Below are positions 25,678 to 33,990 of a DNA stretch of 64,000 bases, in pieces; position 1 is the stretch's first letter, and every line of letters starts with the position of its first letter. The stretch is from Clostridiales bacterium. GTDB lineage: Bacteria; Bacillota; Clostridia; Christensenellales; Borkfalkiaceae. The stretch spans positions 19,005-83,004 of the forward strand of contig SVHN01000009.1 in NCBI GenBank assembly GCA_015055805.1. Reading direction: 5' to 3'. The position numbers were made by a program, and so were the translations under genes. The notes under the pieces were generated by a model, which saw only the letters and a program-made list of their open reading frames with translations, did not search any database and was not told the DNA's origin.

Positions 25678-27489
25678 TTATTTGCTATTGTCGGTTTTAA
25701 GAATAGATATAAACGCTTCGGACGGAATTTCAACCGTACCGATAGAGCGCATCTTTTTCTTACCTTCTTTCTGTTTTTCTAAGAGTTTCTTCTTTCTAGT
25801 GACGTCTCCGCCGTAACACTTTGCAAGCACGTCTTTTCTAAACGCTTTAACCGTTTCTCTTGCGATAATCTTTCCGCCAACTGCCGCTTGAATAGGTATT
25901 TCAAACATTTGACGTGGGATAACGTCCTTTAATTTTTCGGCTATCTGTCTGCCACGCTCGTAAGCCTTATCCTTATGCACGATAATTGAAAGCGCGTCGC
26001 ATATATCGCCGTTAAGCAACATATCTAGTTTTACTAAATCACTTCTTTGATAGCCCGACACTTCGTAGTCGAAAGACGCGTAGCCTTTAGTGCGTGATTT
26101 TAGGCTGTCGAAAAAGTCGTAAATAATTTCGTTAAGCGGAAGAACGTATTTCAGTTCAACGCGCGACTTATCGAGATATACCATATCTTTATAAACGCCG
26201 CGCTTATACTGACACAGTTCCATAATCTGCCCAACGTAGTCTGGCGGAGTGAGAATACTTGCGTTAATTATAGGCTCTTCCATATAATCTATTTCTGTTG
26301 TTGGCGGTAAATGCGTAGGATTTTCCACCGTTAATTCCGTACCGTCGGTTTTATAAACCTTATACGAAACGGACGGCGCGGTGGTTATTATATCAAGGTC
26401 GAATTCCCTTTCTATTCTTTCCTGAATAACGTCCATGTGCAATAGTCCCAAAAATCCGCATCTAAATCCAAACCCTAGCGCAGCCGAATTATCAGGCTCG
26501 ATTGAAAGCGCAGCATCGTTCAGTTTAAGTTTAAGTAGCGCGTCTTTTAAGTCGTTAAACTTACTGCCGTCAAGTGGGAACACGCCCGAAAACACCATGG
26601 GAAGTGCCTTTTTATAACCCGACAACGGCTCTTTTGCTGGATTATTAACGTCGGTTATGGTATCGCCAACTGCCGTGTCTTCAATACTTTTTATGCTTGC
26701 GGCAATATAGCCTACTTCACCTGCCGAAAGAGTATCCTTTTGTTGCATTTTAGGTGAGAATACGCCGACTTCAGTTACGTCAAACTGCTTGTCCGACATA
26801 AAGGTTTTTATCTTCGTGCCTATCTTTACTTGTCCGTCCATTATCCTAACGAAACAAATAACGCCCTTAAAGTTATCGTAATAACTATCGAAAATAAGTG
26901 CTTTTAAAGGCGCGTTCTCGTCACCTTTGGGCGCGGGAATTTTTTCTATTATCTGTTCCAAAACGTCTTCAACGTTAAGCCCCGTCTTAGCGGAAATCCT
27001 AGGCGCGTCCGACGCGTCCACCCCTAAAATCTCTTCGACTTCGGTTGCTACTTCGTCGGGACGTGCGGACGCCAAGTCCATTTTGTTTATGACGGGCATA
27101 ATTTCTAAATCGTTATCTATCGCAAGGTAAGCGTTAGCAAGCGTTTGAGCCTGAACGCCTTGGGTTGCGTCAACTATTAGGATTGCCCCCTCGCACGCCT
27201 TTAACGAACGTGAAACTTCGTAAGTAAAGTCCACGTGACCAGGGGTGTCGATAAGGTTAAATATATATTCTTGTCCGTTCTTTGCTTTATAGAACATACG
27301 AACAGGGGTTAGTTTTATGGTTATTCCCCTTTCACGCTCTAAATCCATTGAGTCAAGAAGTTGTTCTTCCATATCGCGCTCTGATACTTGACCGGTCTTT
27401 TCCATAAGACGGTCTGCAAGCGTACTCTTACCGTGGTCGATATGCGCGACTATGCAAAAATTTCTGACGTTTTCTTTGTTTACTGACAT
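25678..27489 (-). CDS. lepA: Elongation factor 4 (LepA)
   Basis: 603 residues, typical. It has [38 protein letters not shown] and NKMD of a translational GTPase, and the LepA-specific C-terminal block [25 protein letters not shown]. It is thought to act on stalled or maturing ribosomes. Its first 14 codons are duplicated 1.16 kb upstream (28608-28650), beyond an Mrr-like gene. The gene itself is intact. Confidence 0.97.
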   Translation of the reverse strand: MSVNKENVRNFCIVAHIDHGKSTLADRLMEKTGQVSERDMEEQLLDSMDLERERGITIKLTPVRMFYKAKNGQEYIFNLIDTPGHVDFTYEVSRSLKACEGAILIVDATQGVQAQTLANAYLAIDNDLEIMPVINKMDLASARPDEVATEVEEILGVDASDAPRISAKTGLNVEDVLEQIIEKIPAPKGDENAPLKALIFDSYYDNFKGVICFVRIMDGQVKIGTKIKTFMSDKQFDVTEVGVFSPKMQQKDTLSAGEVGYIAASIKSIEDTAVGDTITDVNNPAKEPLSGYKKALPMVFSGVFPLDGSKFNDLKDALLKLKLNDAALSIEPDNSAALGFGFRCGFLGLLHMDVIQERIEREFDLDIITTAPSVSYKVYKTDGTELTVENPTHLPPTTEIDYMEEPIINASILTPPDYVGQIMELCQYKRGVYKDMVYLDKSRVELKYVLPLNEIIYDFFDSLKSRTKGYASFDYEVSGYQRSDLVKLDMLLNGDICDALSIIVHKDKAYERGRQIAEKLKDVIPRQMFEIPIQAAVGGKIIARETVKAFRKDVLAKCYGGDVTRKKKLLEKQKEGKKKMRSIGTVEIPSEAFISILKTDNSK

Positions 27490-27490
27490 A
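27448..27490. repeat. 43-bp direct repeat, inner copy (lepA 5' end)
   Basis: Identical to 28608-28650 at 42 of 43 positions (difference at 27486/28646). It covers the first codons of lepA; weaker similarity continues about 30 bases upstream into the leader. Confidence 0.9.
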
Positions 27491-27540
27491 CACTACCTGT
27501 ATCATAAAATTATAATTTCTTAGTTTTTCAACATAAAGGT

Positions 27541-28584
27541 TTACGGTTTTACAAATTCTTTTAAAAATATTTCTTTCCGTTCAAAATCACTAGGAGCATT
27601 ATAACATATAACATTTTCACCCCTATTAAATTTAACATAGATTTTACATTGTTCTATTCTAGTAATAGTGCCCCAACCATAATCTCTACTGAGAACTTGT
27701 TTATTAACAACAATTGGAATGCCTTTATATTCCAATTTTACAACCTTATCTTCTTTTTTATTATCGCCTCTAACGGCATTATTAACTTTACTCTCTACAT
27801 AAATTCTTTTATTTGTTCCAATAAGTATATTTTCTTTGGTTTTTCCAAACTTGTCATTTATCGCAATTAAGTCTTCTCTACTTAAAAGATAAATTTTAAA
27901 CTTACTTCCAAGTGCGGTTTCTTGCGCCCCCACGGAAAATCCATTTAATGAAACAAATATTCCACTTGTGTAGCCACCATCTAAAACAACTCCAATTAAT
28001 GCTCTTATATCATTAGGACCAATCTTTGATTTGTGATGCTTACATTGAACTGCAATTTTCCCAATATTGTTGTAAATAATAATGTCTACGCCACCATCAC
28101 CTGTCGCTTTAGTCACCCTTGCAGAAAACCCCATGCTTATAAACAAGTTAGCCACTTCTTCTTCAAATTGATATCCCGTTAGATTATCCCAAAATTCTTT
28201 TTTTGTCCTTTGAATATATGCATCATACTCTATCAACGCACGCTTATAATCAAAAATTTTTTTCTCTAATTCTGAGTCTATGTAAGAATTTTTTAAAAAA
28301 TTTTTTTCTCTTTCGTCTTTCTTTCCATGATAGCCATCAAGTACTGCTAATACAACAAGTGAAATCAGTAAAGAAATAATTATTGCGGAAGGAACATCTG
28401 AACTATTTATTGATAAAACAACAATCAATGATAATATTTCTACAATAAAAAACACCCATATTTTTACATTTCGTTCCTTTTTCTTGCGAAGTTCGTTAGC
28501 CGCATAAAACTTGTTTTTCTGCCGTTCATATATGGATTCTGAATCTTCCGTTAATCCATAATCTGCCAATTCTGGTTTTTTCAT
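27541..28584 (-). CDS. Membrane-anchored Mrr-like restriction endonuclease
   Basis: 347 residues from the ATG at 28584 (GGAG nine bases upstream). Two membrane spans lie near residues 37-80, then a coiled segment. Next comes a PD-(D/E)XK domain: LTGYQFEEEVANLFISMGF, GDGGVDIII and the catalytic AVQCKHHKS, the Mrr pattern E...D...QxK. A C-terminal domain of about 70 residues (YGWGTITRIEQCKIYVKF) has no name I know. Mrr-type nucleases commonly restrict modified foreign DNA. The gene is much richer in A+T than lepA and overlaps the stop of a truncated lepA copy by ATGA. It is likely acquired DNA. Confidence 0.85.
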   Translation of the reverse strand: MKKPELADYGLTEDSESIYERQKNKFYAANELRKKKERNVKIWVFFIVEILSLIVVLSINSSDVPSAIIISLLISLVVLAVLDGYHGKKDEREKNFLKNSYIDSELEKKIFDYKRALIEYDAYIQRTKKEFWDNLTGYQFEEEVANLFISMGFSARVTKATGDGGVDIIIYNNIGKIAVQCKHHKSKIGPNDIRALIGVVLDGGYTSGIFVSLNGFSVGAQETALGSKFKIYLLSREDLIAINDKFGKTKENILIGTNKRIYVESKVNNAVRGDNKKEDKVVKLEYKGIPIVVNKQVLSRDYGWGTITRIEQCKIYVKFNRGENVICYNAPSDFERKEIFLKEFVKP

Positions 28585-28649
28585 GTAAAAAATCTCCAAA
28601 GTCTTTTGACTATGCAAAAATTTCTGACGTTTTCTTTGTTTACTGTCAT
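28581..28649 (-). pseudogene. Truncated lepA 5' end acting as a 22-codon upstream frame
   Basis: ATG at 28649 gives [14 protein letters not shown], equal to the LepA start except Ser2 to Thr, then diverges (KRLWRFFT) and stops at TGA overlapping the nuclease ATG. This outer copy keeps the apparent original promoter, so it may couple translation of the nuclease. Confidence 0.8.
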
Positions 28650-28650
28650 A
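28608..28650. repeat. 43-bp direct repeat, outer copy (lepA 5' end)
   Basis: Second copy of the repeat at 27448-27490. The pair brackets about 1.1 kb holding only the Mrr-like gene. Confidence 0.9.
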
Positions 28651-28681
28651 CTATACCTAAGTCTAAAAAATTATTTTTATT

Positions 28682-28710
28682 ATTCTATCATATCTTGCAG
28701 TATTTTACAA
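28682..28710 (-). promoter_or_regulatory. Promoter upstream of the truncated lepA copy
   Basis: TTGTAA (28705-28710) and TAGAAT (28682-28687), 17-bp spacer. Probably the ancestral lepA promoter, now also reading the nuclease. Confidence 0.65.
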
Positions 28711-28749
28711 GCATATTAATAAATTTTCCCTTTACGTTCACTTGGTTTT

Positions 28750-29571
28750 TCAAAGGTTTTTATTTAAGTGCGCTAGGTCGTAAAACCCACAAGCCTGCGC
28801 TATTTCGGTTTTGCTTATCTTTTTTTCTTTTATGAGCCGAGCGGCTTTTTCCACCCTGCATTTTTTAACGTATTGCATAGGCGTTAATCCAAGATTAGCC
28901 CTAAATATTCTATTAAGCGTTGCGCTCGACACGCACGCCCTTTCACATAAAATAGGCAAGGTTATCTTTCCGTCAAGGTTTTCGTTGACGTAGTTTATGC
29001 ACTTAATAAGTTCCGCGCCCGACCTTTCGGGTTTATTTGTCATCTTCTCTTGATAGAGTTTAGATAGGTAACACACTAGTGCAAGCGCGGTGGCGTTCTG
29101 GTAAGAAAATTGTTTTTCTTCACCTGCACTAACTATCTCTTTAAGCGCGCCGCCCACCCTTTCAAGTTCTTTTAAGTTTAGTTTTAAGTTATAACCTTTT
29201 TCGGCTGAACGCCTTACCGACGGCTCTGCATCAAACAGTATTCCGAACCCTTCCGTGCCCTTTAACTGACGACTAAACTCGGAAAAAAACTGCTTGAAAA
29301 ATAGCAAATGATAAACGTCTATTCTTAAATCCGACCTATAACAATGCTTAGCAAAAGGCGGTATGACGAAAACGTCACCCTCTTGGGTTTTAAGTTTTGC
29401 GCCGTCAATCAAGTGTTCGCCACTTCCACGCCAAACGATATTCAGTTCGTAAAAATCGTGAGCATGCATGCCGATAGCATAGTTTTCGTGAAGATACGCT
29501 TTTACTAAATTCAACTCGTCTTGATAAAAATTTTTATCGCTATAAAAATCTTTCATGCCGTAATTACTCAT
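28750..29571 (-). CDS. AraC-family regulator, possibly C-terminally truncated
   Basis: 273 residues. An N-terminal cupin-like sensor (HENYAIGMHAHDFYELNIVWRG, PPFAKHCYRSD) is followed by two helix-turn-helix units: ITLPILCERACVSSATLNRIFRANLGLTPMQYVKKCRVEKA and KISKTEIAQACGFYDLAHLNKNL. The second recognition helix ends abruptly. Removing one A from the AAAAA run near 28760 would change NKNL to NKTFEKPSERKGKIY, closer to the usual SxFNRxFKK pattern. A one-base frameshift, natural or from assembly, is therefore possible. It faces the ADP-ribosylglycohydrolase-like operon and likely regulates it. Confidence 0.8.
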   Translation of the reverse strand: MSNYGMKDFYSDKNFYQDELNLVKAYLHENYAIGMHAHDFYELNIVWRGSGEHLIDGAKLKTQEGDVFVIPPFAKHCYRSDLRIDVYHLLFFKQFFSEFSRQLKGTEGFGILFDAEPSVRRSAEKGYNLKLNLKELERVGGALKEIVSAGEEKQFSYQNATALALVCYLSKLYQEKMTNKPERSGAELIKCINYVNENLDGKITLPILCERACVSSATLNRIFRANLGLTPMQYVKKCRVEKAARLIKEKKISKTEIAQACGFYDLAHLNKNL

Positions 29572-29619
29572 TGTTTATCCTTTTGTTTATGATTAAACCA
29601 TACTAGTTTTTGATTATAT

Positions 29620-29648
29620 TTTACTATCATTATACCATAAAGTATAGT
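29620..29648 (+). promoter_or_regulatory. Promoter candidate of the ADP-ribosylglycohydrolase-like gene
   Basis: TTTACT (29620-29625) and TATAGT (29643-29648), 17-bp spacer, with an overlapping TATAAT at 29648-29653. Several TATA-rich repeats make the choice uncertain. Confidence 0.45.
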
Positions 29649-29686
29649 ATAATTCAATCAAACATACAACTTTTAAGGGGTGGGAT

Positions 29687-31147
29687 ATGATAAAATTAAA
29701 TAAACAAGTATATCTTGACAAACTTCGCGCGTGCTGGATAGGCAAAAACGTCGGCGGAACTTTGGGCGCGCCGTTTGAGGGGTGGAGAAAGTTTTTGGCG
29801 GTTACGGGATTTTCCACGCCGTCGGGCGAACCGCTACCGAACGACGACCTTGACCTTCAATTAGTGTGGCTATGCGCGCTTGAAAAGGCAGGGGTTAAAA
29901 ATTTTGACGCCAACGTTTTAGCAGAGTTTTGGCTGGACTGGATCGCGCCACATTGGAACGAATACGGAATAGCAAAGACCAACCTTTCCTTAGGGCTTTT
30001 GCCACCTATGAGCGGTGAAGTTGACAATGAAAAATGGAAGACGTCTAACGGCGCGTGGATTAGAAGTGAAATTTGGGCGGCTATCGCACCGGGCGTGGTG
30101 GACGTCGCTATAAAATACGCCGTAATGGACGCTATGGTTGACCACGGTATTGCAGAAGGAACTATTGCTGAGATATTTACCTGCGCAATGCAGAGTTTAG
30201 CGTATATTGAAAGCGACGTAAGGGTTTTAATTGAGTCTGCGCTCAATAAAATACCCACTCAATCAATGGTTGCAAAAACCGTTCGTAAGGTAATGGAACT
30301 TTACGATAAGGGCGTGGACTACGAACAGACAAGGTCGGAAATAGTCGAATTAAATAAAGAACTCGGCTGGTTCCAAGCACCCATTAATTTGGGGTTTGTA
30401 ATCATAGGTCTTTTATACGGTAACGGCGATTACAAGAAGTCCGTTCTATACGCGGTAAACTGCGGTGACGACACCGACTGCACGGCAGGAACGGTCGCAT
30501 CAACGCTTGGTATTATCGGCGGAACGGCGGCTATCCCCGACGACTGGAAAGCGTTTGTCGGCGACAAGATTTTAACAGTCAGCATCAACGGTAACTATCA
30601 GTACGAATACCCAAGAACTTGTACCGCGCTGACAGAACGCGTCGCTAAGATTTTGCCCGAAGTTATGAGAGAAAATCACGTTGATTTTGAACTAACCGAC
30701 GGAGAAAACGAAATAGATTTTGAGAGCGTTAAAAATTATAACCGCTTGACGTCTGCGGACGTTATATATAAAAATCCGTACACTTTCGAGTATAACTTTT
30801 TCCGTCCGTTAAAAATTGAAGTTTCGCTTGACGGCTCGCCAAAACTATCTGAAAAAGATAACGGAAATCTTGAAAGAAAAATCACTTTTACCTTTAAGAA
30901 CGTCAGTCAGCAGCCGTTCAAACTTTTCTTTAAGGTTATTCTTCCCGACGGTTGGACTTGCGACACTTACCAAAAGACAATGACGTTAGGTTATCCGCAA
31001 TACATTCACGGGTTATACGGTGTTAAATCAGCAGAGTTTAAGGTTAACGCCAACGGCAACGTGGCAGACGTAAACAGAGTGTGCCTACAAGTGACGTCCT
31101 CAGCTATACCGTACCCTATCGTCGTTCCCGTAACTTTTTTAGGCTAA
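29687..31147 (+). CDS. ADP-ribosylglycohydrolase-fold hydrolase
   Basis: 486 residues. The DraG-type fold is shown by ACWIGKNVGGTLGAPFEG near the start, the metal-binding acidic pair in PNDDLDLQLVW and the C-terminal metal site NCGDDTDCTAGTVASTLGIIGG (about 262-283). About 150 extra C-terminal residues look like a beta-sandwich. In such large relatives the substrate is often unknown and may be a nucleoside or glycoside rather than ADP-ribosyl protein. GGGG lies eight bases before the ATG. It is divergent from an AraC regulator, the arrangement typical of sugar catabolism. Confidence 0.8.
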   Translation: MIKLNKQVYLDKLRACWIGKNVGGTLGAPFEGWRKFLAVTGFSTPSGEPLPNDDLDLQLVWLCALEKAGVKNFDANVLAEFWLDWIAPHWNEYGIAKTNLSLGLLPPMSGEVDNEKWKTSNGAWIRSEIWAAIAPGVVDVAIKYAVMDAMVDHGIAEGTIAEIFTCAMQSLAYIESDVRVLIESALNKIPTQSMVAKTVRKVMELYDKGVDYEQTRSEIVELNKELGWFQAPINLGFVIIGLLYGNGDYKKSVLYAVNCGDDTDCTAGTVASTLGIIGGTAAIPDDWKAFVGDKILTVSINGNYQYEYPRTCTALTERVAKILPEVMRENHVDFELTDGENEIDFESVKNYNRLTSADVIYKNPYTFEYNFFRPLKIEVSLDGSPKLSEKDNGNLERKITFTFKNVSQQPFKLFFKVILPDGWTCDTYQKTMTLGYPQYIHGLYGVKSAEFKVNANGNVADVNRVCLQVTSSAIPYPIVVPVTFLG

Positions 31148-31222
31148 ACTTTTTTGCGTTGACTATTTTGATAAAACCGTGTATAATTAGTTTTATAGGA
31201 AATAATTATCTACGGGGTTATT

Positions 31223-31948
31223 ATGAGAATTGACGATAATCATTGGTTAAAGAGTAAACCTATCGCGCATAGGGGGCTTTGGGGAAACAAAGTGGTTGAG
31301 AACTCTTTAACTGCGTACGAAAAGGCGGCAATACAAGGTTTACCTATAGAGATTGACCTTTATATGACCACAGATAAAGAGCTTGTAACCTTTCACGATA
31401 AAACATTAAATCGTATGACGGGTGAAAACGGGTTTATTTATGAAAAAAGCCTAGCGGAACTGAAGAGTTTAAGTCTTGGCGGTACGGCAGAAAAAATACC
31501 GACGCTCAATGAAGTGTTAGAGATTGCTAAGGATAGATCGCCATTGCTGATTGAACTTAAAAATCAGCCGAACGACGGATACGTCGATCAAGTGATTAAA
31601 ATTCTTAACGACTATAAAGGCGAGTTTGCCGTGCAGTCTTTTAACCCTTTCTTTATCAACAGAATAAGAAAGGTTGCGCCACAATTTATTCGCGGAATAC
31701 TCGGCACGCACCAGCACGCAAAGGAAGAAAATTTCCTGACCCGCTACGTTCTAAAACACTTACCGTTTAACGGTATTATTAAGCCCGACTTTATAAGTTA
31801 CGATTATGAAGGCTTAAAGTATATCGAAAAAAAGCGCGGTGACCTTACCGTGCTCTGCTGGACGGTCACCGAAAAAAGTGTTGCCGAAAACCTAAAAGGC
31901 AAGGTTGACAATATTATCTTTGAAAACTTTTTGCCAGATTGCTTATAA
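31223..31948 (+). CDS. Cytoplasmic glycerophosphodiester phosphodiesterase
   Basis: 241 residues, no signal peptide. GDPD catalytic pattern: His16-Arg17 in AHRG, Glu43 and Asp45 in EIDLY, His58 in TFHD, then LLIELK and VQSFNP. It hydrolyses glycerophosphodiesters to glycerol 3-phosphate and an alcohol. It lies 75 bases after the ADP-ribosylglycohydrolase-like gene in the same direction and may form an operon with it, ending at a strong terminator. Confidence 0.9.
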   Translation: MRIDDNHWLKSKPIAHRGLWGNKVVENSLTAYEKAAIQGLPIEIDLYMTTDKELVTFHDKTLNRMTGENGFIYEKSLAELKSLSLGGTAEKIPTLNEVLEIAKDRSPLLIELKNQPNDGYVDQVIKILNDYKGEFAVQSFNPFFINRIRKVAPQFIRGILGTHQHAKEENFLTRYVLKHLPFNGIIKPDFISYDYEGLKYIEKKRGDLTVLCWTVTEKSVAENLKGKVDNIIFENFLPDCL

Positions 31949-31964
31949 TCAATGCTTACGGCGC

Positions 31965-32005
31965 AAAAAAAGGACCTACGGAATATTTTCCGTCAGTCCT
32001 TTTTT
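31965..32005. terminator. Bidirectional terminator
   Basis: AAAAAAGGACCTACGG (ending 31981) and CCGTCAGTCCTTTTTT (31990-32005) with one internal mismatch. It ends the plus-strand phosphodiesterase and overlaps the end of the convergent zinc-ribbon gene. Confidence 0.85.
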
Positions 32006-32510
32006 ATTTCGTCAATTTACTAATTAGCCTAGAATAAATTTTAATTTGCTCATCATAATCCACAATTTTTGATGCGTATAGTACAACAATTGAATGATAC
32101 TTTTCGTAGGCTTTTTTGCGTATCTTTTTTGCAACAATAAAAAACGCCACGCAAGGTAGAGCAAACACACTTATAATAGGCAATGAAAAAATGCAAAGCA
32201 TAAAAAATATTGCAATAGCTAACGCTATAAAAGAAAAACACTCTAATTTACGCATAGTTTCCTTTGCCGAATATATTGACAATAATTTTTTATCTCTATA
32301 CTTTTTTATTTCTAGTTCTTCAATTTTTTCATAAAATGCAGTTTTTAACTCTTCAATAAATATTTTGTTGCTATCGTTTATTTCTAGATTTTGCAAATCA
32401 TAATTAAATTTTTGATTACAATATTCGCAAAGAAAAATATCTTCTTCAACAATATTAAATCTATCCGAACCACAATGTGGACATCTTAAAGCACTATAAA
32501 CTGCTCTCAT
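32004..32510 (-). CDS. Zinc-ribbon membrane protein
   Basis: 168 residues. Cys10, Cys13, Cys28 and Cys31 (CPHCG and CEYC) form a zinc ribbon at the N-terminus. A polar alpha-helical stretch follows, then two close membrane spans at about 93-133, then a basic tail. Third gene of an XRE-controlled module; it overlaps the YidD-like gene by 17 bases. I know no family for the full protein. Confidence 0.7.
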   Translation of the reverse strand: MRAVYSALRCPHCGSDRFNIVEEDIFLCEYCNQKFNYDLQNLEINDSNKIFIEELKTAFYEKIEELEIKKYRDKKLLSIYSAKETMRKLECFSFIALAIAIFFMLCIFSLPIISVFALPCVAFFIVAKKIRKKAYEKYHSIVVLYASKIVDYDEQIKIYSRLISKLTK

Positions 32511-32976
32511 ATTCTTTATTCATTTTTTTCCTTGGGAAATCTATTTTATATTCTTCTCCATTACAAGTTTGATACAATCTTTTTCTAATCTTTATAATTG
32601 CAACGATTAAAGGAAATATCATTTTTAACGACATTATAGCGTATTGACTGCAAGATGGAATACACTTGCACCGCCTACGTATTTTTTCATCAGTATAATG
32701 TTGATAATATTTAATAGATAAAATAAAACAATACCGTAAATGCGTTTCAATTACTAAAATCAACAAAAATACAGATATTAACATTTTAATAAGCAATGTA
32801 AACTCTGTTAAATACGGCAAAATACAAACAGACATTAGAAACGGCAATATAATATACATTGCCGTTAAATGCCATTTTTTTGTTTTTGGCCGTTCAAGAA
32901 TTCTATTGTTTACAATATTTTCAAGTTTTTTTTGAATTCTATACTCTCGTCTAAAAAACTCAATGTCTTTATCCAT
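32494..32976 (-). CDS. Membrane protein with a YidD-like domain
   Basis: 160 residues. Two membrane spans (about 37-57 and 60-80) precede CKCIPSCSQYAIMSLKMI (103-120) and RKRLYQTCNGEEYKIDFP. This resembles the YidD signature (C-x-F-x-P-S/T-C-S-x-Y-A ... R-L-x-R-C ... G-G-x-D-x-V-P), but the final Gly-Gly-Asp part is degenerate. True YidD is a small factor next to YidC and rnpA; none of those genes are here. It ends overlapping the zinc-ribbon gene and starts two bases after the TPR-like gene, so all three are one transcript. Confidence 0.6.
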   Translation of the reverse strand: MDKDIEFFRREYRIQKKLENIVNNRILERPKTKKWHLTAMYIILPFLMSVCILPYLTEFTLLIKMLISVFLLILVIETHLRYCFILSIKYYQHYTDEKIRRRCKCIPSCSQYAIMSLKMIFPLIVAIIKIRKRLYQTCNGEEYKIDFPRKKMNKEYESSL

Positions 32977-32978
32977 TA

Positions 32979-33617
32979 TTACTTTTTGTCAGCAAATGAT
33001 ATGCACCCTGCTTTTTTAGGCATTTCGTAAGACGGCTCAATCTTCTTAATCTTTTCCGCATAAATTTCCGCTTCGCCTTTAGGTGCGTAAGCATACCATT
33101 TTTGCGCTAATGACACGTACTCTTTCCACGCAATAACTGCAAGGCGTTTTGCCTCTGGATCTGCTATAAATAGTTTATCTAGTTCGTCCCCTAAATCACG
33201 TATAGCAAACATACCGTTTTTACAGCAAGATACGATCGAAGAATTGTCAAATACTTTTACGTATGAATCACCTATCTTAGTTTCGTGGTTTTTGTGATTC
33301 ATATAACGGTTTTCCGCCCAAACTTCTGGAACAAAAACATTAACTATTTCTTCTATGGATTTTAACTGCTCTTCTTTGGGCAATTCCGAATTTCTTACCA
33401 TTTTAATAGAAGATATTACCACTTTACAGAGATTTAAAAATCTTGTAGGCACTTCTATATTTTTTCCTTCATACAACGAATAGTAAGCATAAAAGAATTT
33501 TGCCTCTCCGTTTTCTGGATCTTCTTCCCTTACTTTATTGTAGTAAGTTTTAGCATCTTCGGTATTATTATCCGCTTTTGCTTGTCTAGCAAGTTCTAAA
33601 AATTTGTTTTTTTCCAT
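32979..33617 (-). CDS. TPR-like cytoplasmic protein, first gene of the XRE module
   Basis: 212 residues. Residues 5-60 (FLELARQAKADNNTEDAKTYYNKVREEDPENGEAKFFYAYYSLYEG) look like a tetratricopeptide pair. The rest is helical with no named motif. A GGAG-type site precedes the ATG. It is read from a consensus promoter whose spacer is a palindromic operator facing the XRE gene. Function unknown. Confidence 0.65.
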   Translation of the reverse strand: MEKNKFLELARQAKADNNTEDAKTYYNKVREEDPENGEAKFFYAYYSLYEGKNIEVPTRFLNLCKVVISSIKMVRNSELPKEEQLKSIEEIVNVFVPEVWAENRYMNHKNHETKIGDSYVKVFDNSSIVSCCKNGMFAIRDLGDELDKLFIADPEAKRLAVIAWKEYVSLAQKWYAYAPKGEAEIYAEKIKKIEPSYEMPKKAGCISFADKK

Positions 33618-33661
33618 TTCCCTAATCTCCTTTTGTATAAAAAATTTTATTTTGTAATATT

Positions 33662-33714
33662 ATTATAGTAACAATTTTTGTTACTGTCAAGCGTTTTGTA
33701 ACAATTATTGATAC
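33662..33714 (-). promoter_or_regulatory. Promoter with two 17-bp XRE operators
   Basis: TTGACA (33685-33690) and TATAAT (33662-33667) on the minus strand. The 17-bp spacer 33668-33684 is exactly the palindrome GTAACAATTTTTGTTAC. A second copy, GTAACAATTATTGATAC (33698-33714), lies 30 bp away centre to centre and covers the presumed XRE promoter. This is strong evidence for autorepression. Confidence 0.85.
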
Positions 33715-33723
33715 TATTTTAAT

Positions 33724-33924
33724 ATGGAATTTAGGGAAAGATTAAAAGAATTAAGAATAGAAAAAGGTGTTTCACAAATTGACGTGGCTAAATTGTTAAA
33801 CATGTCAAAAATGGCAATATCGCATTGGGAAAAAGGAAATAGTGAGCCGTGTATAGAGCAATTAAAAATACTTGCTCAATATTTTTGCGTTACCGTTGAT
33901 TATTTAATAGGATATAACGATTAA
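33724..33924 (+). CDS. Small XRE/Cro-type repressor
   Basis: 66 residues, a single helix-turn-helix domain (FRERLKELRIEKGVSQIDVAKLLNMSKMAISHWEKGNSEP, then VTVDYLIGYND). TACTAT (33712-33717) ends six bases before the ATG and no ribosome site is present, so the mRNA is probably leaderless. Operators lie between it and the three-gene membrane module on the other strand, which it likely represses along with itself. Confidence 0.88.
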   Translation: MEFRERLKELRIEKGVSQIDVAKLLNMSKMAISHWEKGNSEPCIEQLKILAQYFCVTVDYLIGYND

Positions 33925-33953
33925 TTATTAATAAAATTTACACAAACTAAAAG

Positions 33954-33987
33954 GCGCATTGACTTTTTTGGTCAATGCGCTTTTTTT
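33954..33987. terminator. Bidirectional terminator after the XRE gene
   Basis: GCGCATTGAC (33954-33963) and GTCAATGCGC (33971-33980), then TTTTTTT. On the other strand it serves the DUF2156 gene. Confidence 0.85.
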
Positions 33988-33990
33988 AAT

